64,000 nt of DNA from Ascaris suum (GCA_013433145.1 CM024175.1:5874516-5938515); one strand, 5' to 3'. Shown: positions 45,179 through 59,422, numbered from the stretch's first letter. A program made the numbers and translations. Notes: generated by a model from the letters alone, not told the origin.

Positions 45179-48100
45179 TCTAATCTAAATAAATAAGAAG
45201 ATTCGATCAATCGTAGATGTATGCAGTTTTTTGCGCACCTCAAGGTGTCGCTCGATCACCGACTCATGGACTTCTTTTGGTGGATGAGCTGCTATAAAGT
45301 GTTCCTTCATTTGTTTTTGTGCTCAAGTAGGAGTGAGCCAGTTCATTGTGTGCACTGAAGGATCGATTGCGTTTTCTTGACTTATTTTGTGCACAACGAT
45401 CGATACTCTTTGTGCACATATTTCGGTACTTGTTTTGCGGTCGTTTTTCCAGGATATTGATTAAATTTGAGTGGCTCGCACCAGTTACCCTAAAATTCAA
45501 AATTCTTGATAAGTTGTTGCACTAAAGCGCATAGAGTGATAAGCGATTGTGCGTTGTGTTTAACACCTCATCCTATATTTTTTTAACGCTTTGCGTGTTC
45601 CTATCGAAATCCCACCATATGCGACGTAGTTTGACAATTCGTTTGGAAGGATTCCTTTAATAATTACTGCATTTCTTGTTTCATGCATATTGTTAACTGA
45701 AATTTGCTTTCAAAAATATTCTAATTTCTTTTCGATATTTTTATGCGCAAGAGAAAAAATAAATTTCATTTTCATTAAAATCTGACTGAACAGCAATTTT
45801 AGTAAATTGCATGCGTCAGTTTCCATGAAATTGACAGAATTGGTGAAACTAAATATAAAGAATCGAATTTTCATCCAAACATACGGGAGGGATTCAAGTG
45901 TCGCAATTTGTGAGGAATTTGTACTGTTTTATATTTAAGCCGTCACCTATCGAGCCACGTTCGTTCTTCTACTGCAGCGGAACGTCTGGCAGTAATGAAC
46001 TTGTTTGCTTTACATGAGCAGAGCACAGCATTGCTGTTTGTGAACTGCACGCTGGAAAGAACAACTGTCCAATGTTAAGTAGCACTTCACTGTGTACTTA
46101 GTTGTCCTCTTAAGTGCATGATATTTCAGACTTTCTGCTGAGTCGTCGGAAGCGACGGAGGTTTGTTGAAATGTTGCCGTTCTCATCCGAACGTTAGCAG
46201 TCTTTTCTCTGATTTTCAAAAATTACGCCACTTACTGTTTCTCCATGAAAATTTGCCTTTAACTGATTGGCAACCTGCCAGCGAGTTAATTGCACTGTGT
46301 TTACACATTAAAGTTGTGTCTGTGATTTTTCAACATATAAAAACTGCGATTTGAGTAGTGACCTTCGCAGCAACAGTATCAGTGCAAAGGCGCACAGATA
46401 GTCGACTTCGTTGATGCGCTGCGTTCTCAAGAAATGCAGCCGGAACAACCCTAAAATTTGCTCTTTCTTAGTGAGTTTTCCTCAAAATTTCAATAATTTC
46501 TGATTCTTCTTCATGTGCTTTCGTCGAGTTCGCTCTTTTTTCCTGCTCATATGTTATATGATTGCAGTCCATTTCCAAGAAGTTCCGAATTTCATGTCTG
46601 AGCTCATCCTTCCTTAGTCCATCACATCTGGTGATTATGCCTAAAGGGAGTAGGGAACCCCCTACTTGACGTTCTCGATATAAAAGTCCTCTAAATTTGC
46701 ATATTTATTAACAATTTTGAATTCTCGACTAAAGACCTCTTAATAAATTCTGTCCTACTCGCCGAATAACCACCGCTTCTCCTACAAGAATTTCAGGGAA
46801 AGATACACTCTCATCCAAACTGAAATCCTCGAAGAACCTTTTCCACGTCAAAACTTGAAAAAAGCCCTTGCTTTCGCAAGTTTATAATACTACGCATCGT
46901 TTTTGCACGTTGTAATTATTTTTGCTGTAGAATGCTGTTGCACTGAAAAAAAAATCTATCAGTTGCAAGCACTTTCCAATACTATCACCTTATCAGAGGT
47001 TTAAAGATATCTTCTTGCTTTTGTGTCTGCTTCATGTGCTATTAGACTTGGCTACGTCTATTGATAAGTTTGTTAAGGGTGCGTTTTGGTTGATGTCTCA
47101 CTACTGTTTTACGAAACTACTCTAGTGTGTTAATATATACTATTAGTTATACGATTATGTGTCAAATGTGTCAATATGTGTCAATATACTATTAGTTATA
47201 CGATTATGGGTACTACTATTTAGGGTAGAGTACAATTATTATTAGTGTGCAGTTATTATATTTCATTCCGTGCTTTTAGTTGCATCACATTTAAAAGTCA
47301 ATATATATTGGAAGAAGAGATGTTGGCGAGTAATACGTTATATTTCCGACTGACATTTACTATACTCGTAGGTCCTTTTGAAAGTAGATATGCAGGAGGC
47401 AGATATGCGATTCAACACAGAATTAAAGCGTTCAGCACATTTCAGCATCACTTCGAGGAGGCTGGATCGGGGAATTGGTAAGGGAGGGGCACTGTCGAAG
47501 GGTTGTGTGAATTTTGTTTGTCAGGAGCATCACATATAGGTTTAAAATCCTTGAGGCAGATCAAGATGTAAACTACAAAAGACGAGCGATTTTTGCTTTG
47601 TCGTACAGATTTGCGCTTCCGAAAGCACTATGGCCATGATATATCTGTGCATAATGTATGTGTATGTGCGCCCTCAGTCAGATATTGACTGTTTTCAAAG
47701 TTAACAAGGTGAGCTGAAAAATTTATAGGTATAATGCACATTTTTGAATGGCCATCTTTATGGAACTTGGTATTACGAACACTTGAAGACTCCTATTAAT
47801 TTCCTTGTAGTTTACTCTTATCTGAGTCTTTCCTTTACGGTTATCGCAAAAGCAAAGAAATTGACTTCTTTTTGTTGAGGGTTTCTAGCAGTTCTGGCTT
47901 GTATGCTAGTCAAGCGGAGTTAAATATGGATGCATTACTCTTACTTTTGTTGGCAGCTCATAAAATGATTGCCGTCGTGAATGCAGTTGCAAAAGCACAT
48001 GTCGACCGTATCAAATGTTCTGGCATTTCGTCTATTTATTCCGCGAATCGACCAGTTACAAGACGAATCTTTTGTATCTTTCAGTGCTTATGATTGCCCT

Positions 48101-48654
48101 GACTGATTAGCCTGAAGCTTGAGAGGTAGACTTCCTATGATGTGTGCCCCTTGTTTTCTTTGCTTCAGCTTCTTTGATTCCCTACTTGAATCTGGCGAGC
48201 AAGCAGAGAGATACGTAATTCCCTTCAAAGAAGTGCCATAAAGCACTTCGGAAGTTAAAATTTCTGAAAGCTCATAAAACGAATCTTTTGTGAACGACAT
48301 GTGCCAGCAGCCTAGTTATCTTTATTGTAAGCCATTTTTATTGCATTCCTTCGTAGGCAGAGTGCAAGAATGCATATCGCGGCAACTCTTGCCCAGAAGA
48401 ATTTGCTTACTTCGAAAAAAATTGTGATGTGATTGTGCCATTTTTTTTCATTTTCTCCCTTCATATTGAACGGCTTTTCATAGCAGTCTCTTTTGATGCT
48501 GCCAATGCTACGTAGCCGATTTCGAATTGTTCACTAGCGGATGACCAATACGATGACTGATGTTATTTCGCGTTCCCTTATCGTTCCTCTAACTGTCCCC
48601 AGTAAGCTGTTATGATGTGTGATACACAGTGCAAAAACGAAAGACCTTTGTTAC
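45179..48654. other. No supported gene
   Basis: Mainly AT-rich DNA with short repeats near 47135-47208. A 70-codon minus-strand frame starting at 48300 (MSFTKDSFYELSEIL...) is coding-like and divergent from cytochrome c, but has no other support. Confidence 0.4.
47135..47208. repeat. Direct repeat pair, 25 bp identical
   Basis: The 25-mer beginning atatactattag occurs at 47135-47159 and 47184-47208. The spacer itself contains repeated units of atgtgtca. Confidence 0.85.
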
Positions 48655-48656
48655 AG
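48643..48656 (+). promoter_or_regulatory. Probable trans-splice acceptor of cytochrome c
   Basis: The sequence acctttgttacag ends in AG at 48655-48656, 23 bases before the cytochrome c ATG. No upstream coding exon is needed, so a spliced-leader addition site is likely. A cis-spliced 5' UTR intron is the alternative. Confidence 0.4.
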
Positions 48657-48679
48657 ATTAAGCTGCAGCTGACAGGGGA

Positions 48680-50663
48680 ATGACTGAAATTCCTGAAGGT
48701 GACTATGAAAGGGGTAAACAAATTTTCAAGACACGCTGCTTGATGTGTCATGTGGTTGATTCGGATAAAGCAAAATCAGGACCCTCTCTTAATGGGATCT
48801 TCGGAAGGAAGGCGGGCACTGTTAAAGGATACGACTACTCAAATGCCAACAAAAATGCGGTATAAAATTTTTCTTTTCGGTTCTCTTCCACATCTCAGAC
48901 TTCATAGGCGAATGCTCTATCGGTGCTGCTGCTTAGATGCGCATCGCTGAGCAGATTTGGGCGATTCTCACCAAGGTTCCATGCAGTTTTTATTAAAATT
49001 GCGCACTTGCTTCATCGTTTGCCTTTCATGTAGACCATTGACCGTGATTAACGAAAAGCTTTACATTTTGGACAGACTTCAAAGAAATTTATTTGCACAA
49101 TGGTTTAATCTAATAAACTAATTTGCCATTTCAGGTTTCGATTATTGGCACATTTTCCCATTTGATGTGAATTTACCCAACCTTACTCTGCATTCCGTTT
49201 ACTTCTGTAACTTATCGAAATATTAATACTGTACGTTCAGTTTAAGTACTGAGTCACTGCTTTCCCACCAATGGAAAAGGTATCAGAGCAGATGATATAA
49301 TACTTGTGCAATCACGCCCACTAAGCTATTCAGTACCTTCAAATGACAATATATAATAAAACTTGTGCGATATTGCATTCATATTTTTACCGAATCGGCT
49401 GATCGTATGAGTAATCTGCGAAAGACCTGTTCCCCCACATTCGGAGTGGAAAATTGACTTTACGGTTGCCATAGAGGTCAGTTGTGATGCAGATCAGCGA
49501 CTTTCTTCTCCTTTGTTCTGCTGGCTTCTAGTTTAACTGCAGGCAGGCAGACACAGACATCCGTACATAAACATGGACATACCTGCTTGTGCACTTGATA
49601 TGGCTTCGCCATTATGAACTTTAGAGATGGTAGTGGCAAAATCGCAGAGAAGACGGTGAAATTTTAAGTAAATTGCGAACCGGGTTGGACCACCGTTTTA
49701 GTGATGACGAGAGTTTGCAGAGTGAATACTTATGACCGATGCAAGAGCGTACATGAAAGTTGAAGGGCTTGGTGAGGAGCGAGTTTAAATCGTGCAGTGA
49801 AAATGAATGATTTATTATGGAATGATGGTTCAGAGATTATTAAAAAGGTGATGTCGTTTATTTTATTCGGGATGGAACGCCCTGTTGCTAAAAGAGCACG
49901 TAACTTTCAGAGTGTTCGAGGTCCGTCCATTTTTGTACGGGTTCTCCAAAAAATTCGAAACTTTCCATCAAATTGGAAAATCCGCTTCTTGTGGAGCATT
50001 GCCTAAGGGTTTTGAACGATTCGAACTTGCCGAGAATTACAGAAGTTTAATCTGTTCTCATCCACCGTCCAAACGCTTAAGAGGCTCGACTTTTCGCTCG
50101 TGATGGATGGCTAATCGGTTTGAAAGATCGGCTTGGTCTTTTTTTGTCTAAAGCTTTTGAACCAAGCTTCACACAGCGACTGGAAATCTCCTGGAGGACA
50201 GTGTAGAACTTGACGCTAAATTCTGCGTTGGTTCCAGTGGCGAGGTGTTGTGAGAACGTTTACAGACCCCCTAAGATGATTGACGCATCCCACTGAGGTT
50301 TTTTCAACTTTGCGGGAAGCTGTTCAACGAAACAGATGAAAATAATACATACTTTTATTGGAATTGTGGAAGACGGTGAGAGCATTTCTGTGCAAGCAGT
50401 ATTCTGTTTCCGAGGTTTATACATTCTAATGTCGGAGTGATTGCAAGCTTTAACACTCACCTTTGATAACTTGACATCAGTGAGTCTGCGAGCAACAGTA
50501 ACTTTTCGTATAGAATATTGTATGGACGAAGGAGACCATGTTCGATTACTTGGCTAATCCGAAGAAGTACATGCCAGGATCGAAGATGATCTTTGCGGGT
50601 TTGAAGAAGGTCGAAGATCGCGCAGATCTTATCAGGTACATCGAGGTGGAATCGTCGAAATAA
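48680..50663 (+). CDS. Cytochrome c (mitochondrial electron carrier)
   Basis: Cytochrome c shuttles electrons from complex III to complex IV in the mitochondrial intermembrane space. Exon 1 (48680-48859, 60 codons, phase 0, donor gtataa) holds [16 protein letters not shown] and the haem-binding RCLMCH (C20, C23, H24). Exon 2 (50514-50663, acceptor cgtatag) holds [28 protein letters not shown] with the axial Met ligand at about residue 85, and [14 protein letters not shown] before TAA. The total is 109 residues, normal for the family and close to nematode CYC-2 proteins. All key residues are intact, so the gene is presumably functional. The single intron is about 1.65 kb. No upstream signal peptide is expected, because apocytochrome c is imported without one. 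Confidence 0.96.
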
Positions 50664-53600
50664 TTTAATGCCTTCCTTGTACCTTAATTATCATTATTGT
50701 CTACCGTATCATTGGTCGTGCATTTGTTGTATGAATGCCGTAGAAAAAGATGCTATGTGCTGTGGATAGCAACAGTCCAAAAATTTGGTGATAAAACACA
50801 AAGGTAGTGAGATTGTTTAAGCTTGAAATTGACAGGATTTAGAAGGTGTGAGACCCATGTTTGCAGCGGCAAAACACTAAATTGTGGGGTATTCTCTGTT
50901 TATTTATGTCTGAAGGATGCAAGGTTGAATAGCTCAAAGGGGAGAGAAATTTCAGAATCACGCCGAGAAAAAAGAGAAACACAGAATGACGACTCTGTTT
51001 CGATCTTGCTACGATTTCCTGCCTGTAGTATGTATGCTCAATTTTTCGATACGTATTGGAGAAAAATAAGGTGATTGAAATCGTCTCTGATGCATATCGA
51101 AGTGTCTTAATTCTTTCCTAACCGTAAACGATGAACTGCTCAAATGAACTTGTCCTGTGATGGATGTCGAGCAAATGATTTCCTATGACACGCAGTGAGC
51201 TTTCTTACATAAAGTGTTTGATTGGTTCATTTAAATGGTTTGAAAAAAGCACTGACGTTATTAACAAGGAACAAAGAAGATTTAATGAAGAGAATCTATG
51301 GTATGAGTCTAACAATAATTCAGTTGTTTTAAAAAATATCGCTTAAGTTGCATCGCAACAGAATGCTTCCAGAGCAAAGTGGAATGTTGCGTGGGCGTTG
51401 CTTTACGAAAAAAAAGCTTTTTTTCTCATTCAAAATTTTCATGTTATCTCCATCAATATAAATTTGTCTTGCAAGGTAAATTAATGTTTTTGAATTGATG
51501 AATTTGAAAGATTTGCAAAGCGGAGGATTTTTGATTCAACAATAATACAACTATTGCAGCAAGTTTTTCTTCGAACTTTCCACATAAAAGGAGTCCGAGA
51601 AATGTATCGGAAAAGCACACTGCAAATTCATTCACATCAAATGTCAATTGAAATGAAGCAATAAACTTTTGAAGAGGCAAAGAGTTACATACACACATCA
51701 AACTATTCACTATAGTGCGCTCAATAAAACAACAAAATATAGAGCTCGTTGAACGTCTATTCGTAGAAATGTCACAATATGATGGCTCGTGACGTGAATG
51801 AGCAACTCGTCGGTCAGATGAATTAAGCTGAGAATTAATGATCCGCTGCTAGGATCACCTTTGGGTCAGGTGTTGGCTCCATCATCTTTATCAAAAACAG
51901 TTACTTCTTTGACTAATAAAGTTTTATCCTTTAATTTAGTAATTAAGTTTACTCATTAAAAAAAATTTTTTTTTTGAACAAGAGGCGTAAAAACGTTATC
52001 GCGATGGACCTACCAGCGTTCATAGCAGCATTTATAGCACTACAAATTTATTATGCGGAATTGATATGCACTTCAGGGATGGGCTTATCAGTAAACTGAA
52101 CCGTGTTGGGTGTCCCCTGTTGCTGATCATCATCCTTGATGAAACGGTGCTTGTGACTGAGCACCGCTTCAACTGTATGCGGCCCAAGGCGAAGGTTGTG
52201 TTTCGAGCCAATCTGAAAAATTGGTCGGTTACTTGTTTCATGTGGATACTAACAGTGATGAATAAGATTTTCATGCCAAAGAACATTTCTGGGCGATAAG
52301 ATATTCTTTGCAATTCTCGGCGAGAACGTTGTGTCGTTTTATTGAGAGATTATTCAAGAGGTCTACTTTGATAAGTTGTATATTGAGAAGGTTAATAACA
52401 CAAACTTCGACAGGTGGTCAAATTATTGAACTAAGTAACAAATGATGTTGATGAGACTGGACGTATAAATTTTTAGGTCTGCAGGTGAAATGCGAGCATA
52501 CATCGTGGCTATTACTCATTGACGATGAAGTTGTTTTAAATGGTTCTAGCTTGTAGTTGCCATCAGTCCTGCGCTATTTGAGGCTGGACTCTGTTTGACG
52601 TGCACCGGAAGTGTAATACAAAAGATTGTTAAATTTACTAGAGATTCTATGAATTTCGCGCATGCGATTGCATTAGCAAGAATTGAAGCATTATGTTGCA
52701 AAAAATATCTGTTCCAGCGATATTGTTTCCTAAGCATGTTGTTTTTTGCTTCTGATAGGTGATTCTGAGGGAATGGGCGTAACGGAAACGAAAAGCATAA
52801 ATTTGCATACCCAGAAATATGGACATAAAAAACCCAGCGTTCTAAAATGTTCTCGGTTCATTGTTCTCACTGTGCTGTTGTTGTTATCGCTAAGCTTGGA
52901 GTGAAAATCTCCTCAGATGTCATTTGTTTCTGCCTAGATACTATTGCCTTGGGTATCATTGCGTTCGTTTACTGAAATAGAGCCCAGGAAATCGCCTTAT
53001 ATACTGCAACCGGAAGGCATGCTTCGCAAGAAACACCACTTCAGTACATATATAAAAGGGTGCAGTCGAACTGCATATTTCCAGGCCTAAACTGGTTCTA
53101 TCATTCTAAGCATGTTTCTGCAGTGGTATTAAATTTCTTCGGCTTTTTTGTGGCTGGTACCATTCCTACCCTCACCTTTCTCTTTCCACTACCGCCTTTG
53201 AGGTCCATCAGGAAATTGTACCAAAAAATTCCCGAGTGAAGGGCGATACATACAAGACAGATTTCATTCCAAGACTTTAACCAACTACTTCAACACTGAA
53301 GCATGCTTGAAGCTCTCAGTGCACCCCCTCAGTGTGCACATCAGTGGAGCGGTGGCTCAAATAGATCCAAAGGAGCCTTTTTCTTGAAGCAAAATATACT
53401 TCACTAGGCGACTCGATGAAACCAAGCAAGAAATATTCTGAAGCATTTTTTAATTTTTCCAAGGTGAAGTATTCTCCTCACGTCACTCACTGTCCGCAAA
53501 AAACAGCTAACGGTGGCGCCGCTAAGAAATCTCCAGAAGCGTGCAAGAAGAGGTGAATGGATACGCACTTTGCACTCCTCGCATCTTATCAACCATTTTC

Positions 53601-55130
53601 ATAAGCCACCGATAAACTGCTAAATGAATATGTGAAATGATGCCTTCGTGCATCAAGCATCCTAAATTTTGCACGGACCTTTGGCAAGAAACCACTCTTT
53701 TTAGTTCAGCAACATGAAATGAATTGGCTAATCCTAAATGCATGCGAAAACGTTCCGGTTTAAATGTGTGCAACTTTCCAAAGGTTGATGGATCAGCACA
53801 AAATGCAGCACACGATAACAGCGGTATGAGTTATATTCACGAAATTTCGTGACAGAGCCTCTGTGGTTCTCGAGCTGAAACTGTTTAAAAGTTGACGGTC
53901 AGACACTCATGCGCGCATGACCTCCGCATAAAGCGCTTTCGCAAACGAAAATTGGAAATGCGCATGAAAACTGAACTAGTCACGTCTAGAGTTACGTCTA
54001 GAGTCTAGAGTTCGTGAACATTAAATATCGTTTGTCCTAAATATTTGTGCACAGTAGGAAACTTGTAGCTTCCATCAGGGCGAAAAATACTACTGAAAAC
54101 AGCAGATGCTTTTTTAAAAAAATGCAAACTCAAAAGATGTAACCCCAAATACTTTCTAATTGCCAACTCAAATGCGCATGCGAACCACAGGAGTAGGGTG
54201 CGAAAATTCTCTTCAATTGTCAGTATCTTTTCTCTGAACGTTTTATTGTGGGTGTATTTGAATTTTAAAAAACGCACCCCAACATTTCGATCATAATTTT
54301 CTGTGCATTGCTTCAAGTGAAGGACTCATTTGCAAAATTGTCGTCCAACTCTAAATATTCTCAACTACAAACGATTTCATTTGCCAGAAATTGAAAAGTT
54401 CGCAATGACTTCTTTTAGGAGGAATGTTACGTGGTGGAGGCATCACACATTCATCGACCCAGGTTTTCCAGCTCAGAGTTCGAACCAAGGAACAAGTAAA
54501 TGCTTCGCAAACGACGCCATCAAGATATTAGAAATAAGTTCATTTAAACTGTTCTTGAAGACACGTTTCTGTCTTCAGGGATGAGAGGCACATCGTTAAT
54601 GAAGTTCATTAAGCAATGGAGGTGAAGTTTTCGTGGCATGTTTCATTTTGCTTGCACAACGTTCATTTCTAAGCGATTCGGCAGAAACAACATCCCTTCT
54701 ATTGACTTTTCTTCTTCTTTTTTTTTATTCCCCTCGCAAAACGTTCCTTTCGGTGGCATTTTCGAAGCAAAATTTAATGTCCCGTGTGAATATGAGAAAA
54801 ACGAAGATTTTTCGTGAGGTAATTTCATGCGCCGATTAAGCAGCGATCCTTTATATCGATCGCTTCCAAGTGGAGACCTCTTTAAACAAACGTAATGTTG
54901 AGAAGCAAAAACGCAATACACGGCAAGGTTTTTCCTTTTTCTTTGCGTGGCACTTCGCATTGACGCATTACTTTAAGAGGTTACATTTGCTTCGAAAAAG
55001 TTGGTGTCCATAACCATTGCACACTGAGAAACATTTAATATTTGATGCCTGATGTTCACTGAAATAGGGCTAGGTAAGAGTGAGCAGGGTAAGTGTGGGA
55101 TAGGTTAATTCCACCGAATAACACGCGTAC
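50664..55130. other. Long stretch without a supported gene
   Basis: AT-rich DNA with A/T runs near 51410-51425 and 51958-51975 and a short repeat of gtctagag near 53985-54012. Overlapping opposite-strand frames at 52032-52313 and 53404-53773 have no domain or splice support. Confidence 0.4.
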
Positions 55131-55283
55131 CCTTTCGAAAACGGTCGGTTCATCGTATTTTGAGATGAAGAAGAAGTTGAGAACAAAAAACGATATGAGA
55201 AGCACAATAACAGCGAATAATAATGCTACAGCTACCGGGCCAAAATAATCGTAGAATTCGAATTCCTGTTTCAACGATACCAT
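55131..55283 (-). CDS. Single-pass membrane protein exon
   Basis: The ATG follows directly behind a strong acceptor (tataaatttcag), as in many trans-spliced nematode genes. The frame gives MVSLKQEFEFYDYFGPVAVA, one long helix (ALLFAVIVLLISFFVLNFFF) and a cytoplasmic-type segment, KYDEPTVFER. It then either splices at gtacgc (55130) or reads on to a TGA at 55056 for a 75-residue protein. The size and layout recall small single-span accessory subunits, but no family is identified and no further exon was found. Confidence 0.5.
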
Positions 55284-56130
55284 CTGAAATTTATACAAAT
55301 CATTATGAGTTATCACAGCGTTATTAATGTTTTGTAAAACATCGACACGGCAGATATAATGATAAATTATGCATAATGTAAAATGGTGACTCAACACCCA
55401 ATTAGACACGGAATAACATGAAATCAATTGTGTGTTATTCTTGAGAAATGAAAATTGGAACCGAATACTAAGTAGCAATCGAATTCGCATTCTCGCCATA
55501 TTCCGGCCGCACTTAGATTTGTGCATTTCACAGATCCATTAAGTGGTGGATAATTGCCATATTTTCGCATATGTTCTTAACATTTTTCTTCAACATCTTG
55601 CTATTTTCACGTTCCAATATGAAGCTTACAGAACATTCAAGTGTGATATGCGAGCTTAATGTGACATAATTAAAATACCATTTGCGAAATTGCTTTTTGA
55701 TTGACAGCCATTGGAGAACTTATCGCACCTTATAGCTTCTATCCTTTACATTATAACTTCTAAGTGAGTGGAAATAGTCCAATAAAAGAGTTTTAAGAAA
55801 GTAAGGAATATACATGCACAAAAGTTAAACGTTTGTTTTCCACTTCAGAATCTGCAACGTCATAAAGCTTTTTATGGGAGGTGGAAAATAAAAGGAGTCG
55901 TTCACTCCAAAAAGAGTTCACAACCATAGTCCGGAAAAAATACTGACAAGTTGAAAGAAAAAAAGGAAATTCTACGAAAAGAATAAAGACGTCATCAGTA
56001 TGCAGCAGTGGAAATATGATGTCCATTACAATCAAGAGTGCCCATCAAACCGTTTGGTCTCTGTGAGTCGACAGCTGGACTGCCTTTTATTGGAGCCCAC
56101 GTGAATTCAGTTGTTGTCCTATCGCTATAG
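55284..56130. other. No supported gene
   Basis: AT-rich DNA between the membrane protein exon and the RTE element. The 5' junction of the retrotransposon lies near its right end; no target-site duplication is obvious. Confidence 0.4.
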
Positions 56131-58791
56131 GTGATAACATATTTTGGCTTCTTTTACCGGGGAGAGGATGAGACATCGCGGGGTGGAGTCGGATTTTATG
56201 TTTCGAAAGAATGGAAGGCTAAGGTAATGTCATTCTCCTCTCATTCTCCTAGAATCGCGCAAATCAAAATTAAGATCAACAGAAAAACATACATGCGACT
56301 AATTCAAATATATGCACCACACGGAGGCCAAAGCAATGAGGAATATACGCAATTCTTGGATGGCCTGACAGCTGTAGTTAATGAAGAGCGATCTACGTTC
56401 ACCGTTATAATGGGCGATTTTAACGCAATAGTTGGAGCACGAATACCAGGAGAGCAGTCAGTTGGGAATTTTGGATTAGGAACGCGGAATCCACGCGGAC
56501 AACAACTAGTTGATTTTTGCGAAAATTTTTTAAGACATGGCAAATCACGGATGAAGATCACGAATACGTTTTTTAAAAAAAGACATGGCAAAAAATGGAC
56601 TTGGAGAAGCCCCAGTGGAGATGCAAAAAACGAAATAGACTACATCTTGGTGAATAAGGCAATAATCGTGAAAGATACCGAAGTTTTGAACCACTTCCAA
56701 ACAGGCAGCGATCATCGCCTAGTTAGAACAAAACTCAGGCTAAAGGATAAACGCTTATGGGCCAGACGAAAACGAAACAAAAGCACCGAAAAATTATTCG
56801 ACGCAAGGTTATACACATACGCATTGCAACATTCCCATTTAACTGAGAATGAACCTACCTATGCAAATATTGTTGCAAAAATCAGCCCAGCGGCGCAAAT
56901 CGCTACGACAAAAAGGCAGAAAACGTCGCCTCTTACGAAAGAAATAAAAGAACTGCTTGAAAAAAGAAGAAAGATGGAACGAGATGCTAATTTTCGGACT
57001 AAGGTGGAATTTTGTGAACTTAACAAACTAATCAAAAAGAAAATATACGAAAACCGTTATCAGAAATATCTGACTATAATGAAGCAAGCCGCAGCTGCCG
57101 GGAAATTGAAGAGGGCAAGAAGCTCGCTAGTTGAGAACAAGAAAAGAATAATTGAGCTGAGGAAAAGCGACGGGTCACTCAGGTCAGAAACACGAGGAAT
57201 CGACCGCATCGTTCAGGAATTTTATACTAAACTGTATGGAGGAGAGGCTGACTGTACTTTCGTTACAAAAAAAAGCGATGAGCCGTTCTTACAAATCATC
57301 GACTCAGAAATAAGAAACGCGATCCAAAGCATGAAAAACGGAAAGGCGCCAGGCATCGATGGACTAACTGGGGAAATGTTGAAACTCGGGAAGGATTTAT
57401 TAGTAACACCGTTGAAAAGTCTGTTCAGCAACATAATCAGATATCAACAAATCCCTGAAGACTTCGCCTTCTCAAAAACAATTCTGTTGCCAAAGAAAGG
57501 CAATCCAGATGATATCAGAAACTACCGCCCCATATCACTCCTACCAAAAATCTCAAAGTGTTTCTCGAAAGTTCTATATAAAAGATTGCAGCAACAAATC
57601 GAGCAGAAACAAGATGTCGAACAGGCAGGCTTTAGGCCGGGAAAGTCAACAATCGACCAAATCCACGTGCTTACCATGCTCATCGAGAAAACCAGAGAGT
57701 ACAACTTGCCCCTTTACTTGCTGTTCGTAGACTACGAAAAGGCCTTCGATTCTGTTGCAAAGCGCCTCGGTACACCCTTCAATAATACCCACCCTTCAGG
57801 AAATCCAAAGTAAATCGACAACTACAATTTTCGCGCATGAAAGGCAAATACCAATACAGATAAAGAGAGGAGTACGACAGGGAGACTGCATATCGCCGCT
57901 ACTGTTCAATGCAGCTTTACAGCTCGTGTTCGACGAGCTAGATTGGCAAAACAAGGGTGTGAATGTGGACGGGAAAAAACTTTCGCACTTGAGGTTCGCA
58001 GACTACATAGTCTTGATATCTAACAACTTCAACCAAATAAAGAAAATGCTAAAAGAACTCGAGGTGAGAAGTGCGATAGTTGGCTTACGTTAAACACCTC
58101 CAAAACGAAGCTGATGAGCAACCGAGAGCTGAAATCGACGATCGTCGTAAGGGACGAGAAGATTGAAAGCGTAAATGAATTTATCTACTTGGGCAGATGT
58201 GTAAAAATGAACGAAGGAACGGAAGCAGATGTACGACGCAGGATCAAACAAGGATGGAAAGCATTTTTAAGAATAAAGACTTCTACCGTGAAAGAAAAGT
58301 ACCGATGAGTCTCAAGCGGAAACTCTTTGAAAAAAGCGTGATGCCAACAATTTTGTACGGTTCGGAGACATGGGTACCAACTAAGAAAGTGCGCAAGCTA
58401 CTGGCAGTGGCAGAAAGAAGAATGGAAAGAATCATGACGGGAATCAAACTGGTACAGATGAAAGCCAACGAATGGCTCCGAGGTGTAACAAAGGTAAAGG
58501 ATTGGGTAACCGAGGCCGGAATGAGGAAATTTAGATGGGCGGCGAAGATATCTGCACTGAAAAAGGACGACTGGGTAAAAAGAATAACAGAATGGACACC
58601 ACGAATTGGCAAAAGAAGCAGAGGCCGACGACCTGCAATGAGGTGGAGTGATTCTTTAAAGAAGACCGCAGGAACCAACTGGATCAGAGAAGCATTGAAC
58701 CGGGACAACTGGAAGCGATATGAAGGGACATTTATTCGTAATGAATGCTCTGTTGATTGAAATAAATAAATAAAATAAAATAAATAAATAA
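56131..58791 (+). mobile_element. 5'-truncated, inactivated RTE-clade non-LTR retrotransposon
   Basis: The first frame (56131-57813) covers most of an APE-type endonuclease: GGVGFYVS, IYAPH, MGDFNA, DYILVN, GSDHRLV. Its N-terminal catalytic Asn/Glu part is missing. The reverse transcriptase then begins (NYRPISLLPK, AGFRPGKST, FVDYEKAFDSV). A frameshift with apparent small deletion follows at about 57757. The next frame carries RQGDCISPLL and RFADYIVLI, where the catalytic FADD has become FADY (G to T at 58004). Further frame changes fall near 58070 and 58280. The last frame runs through LYGSETW and RWSDSL to a stop at 58760. An A/T tail built on aaataaat units follows at once, as is typical of RTE 3' ends. 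The copy cannot be autonomous. Confidence 0.92.
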
Positions 58792-59422
58792 ACGCCCACT
58801 AGTAATCTACTGTCAGGAGCAACGTTCTGAGGTGCATTCGAATATTACCGAACAAGGCAAAACTTCAAAAAAATCTCTGAAGTAGGGTTCTACGAGTGGA
58901 TTCAGTTCACTAGGCTTTGAGTCATTTTGCTGGCACTGGCTGATGCCTTGTATCGTATGCCGTGGTTGCCGCAAGATTTTAAATTGCAATGCAAAGGTGG
59001 ATAACTTCGATCGCTTTGTTTTGCATTTGAATCTTAATTGAGGAGTTCAAAAGCATTCGAGCAATAGAAAGATAAAGATTGCTGGTGGAAAGTGTTTGAG
59101 TTTCTAACGACAAACAGCAAAATGCATTTAATTCTGTACTGGATGCCGTATGCGCGTGGTGGCACTTATATGTCTCTAAGGCATTAAATGGGTTTCAAAA
59201 TTGCCCCTTTTATCGCCATACCAAATGCACTGATTATCACTTCAATAAGGAAGATGTATAGAATGATGTCCTGAAATGCGACTCCATTTTTTAGTTCATA
59301 ACCAGTGACGTATCAAAAAGCTGTTAAACATGGACAGTCGTAATATCCACACCTTCGGCTTTTTTGCGTTTACGGAGTTTGGCGTCATTTTGATTGATCA
59401 ACACCATAAGAAGGCAGCTGCC
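58792..59422. other. No supported gene
   Basis: Flank of the retrotransposon; nothing coding is recognised. Confidence 0.4.

Noticed and set aside
56304..58708. Minus-strand frames of 60-141 codons
   Set aside because: Antisense shadows of the RTE retrotransposon.
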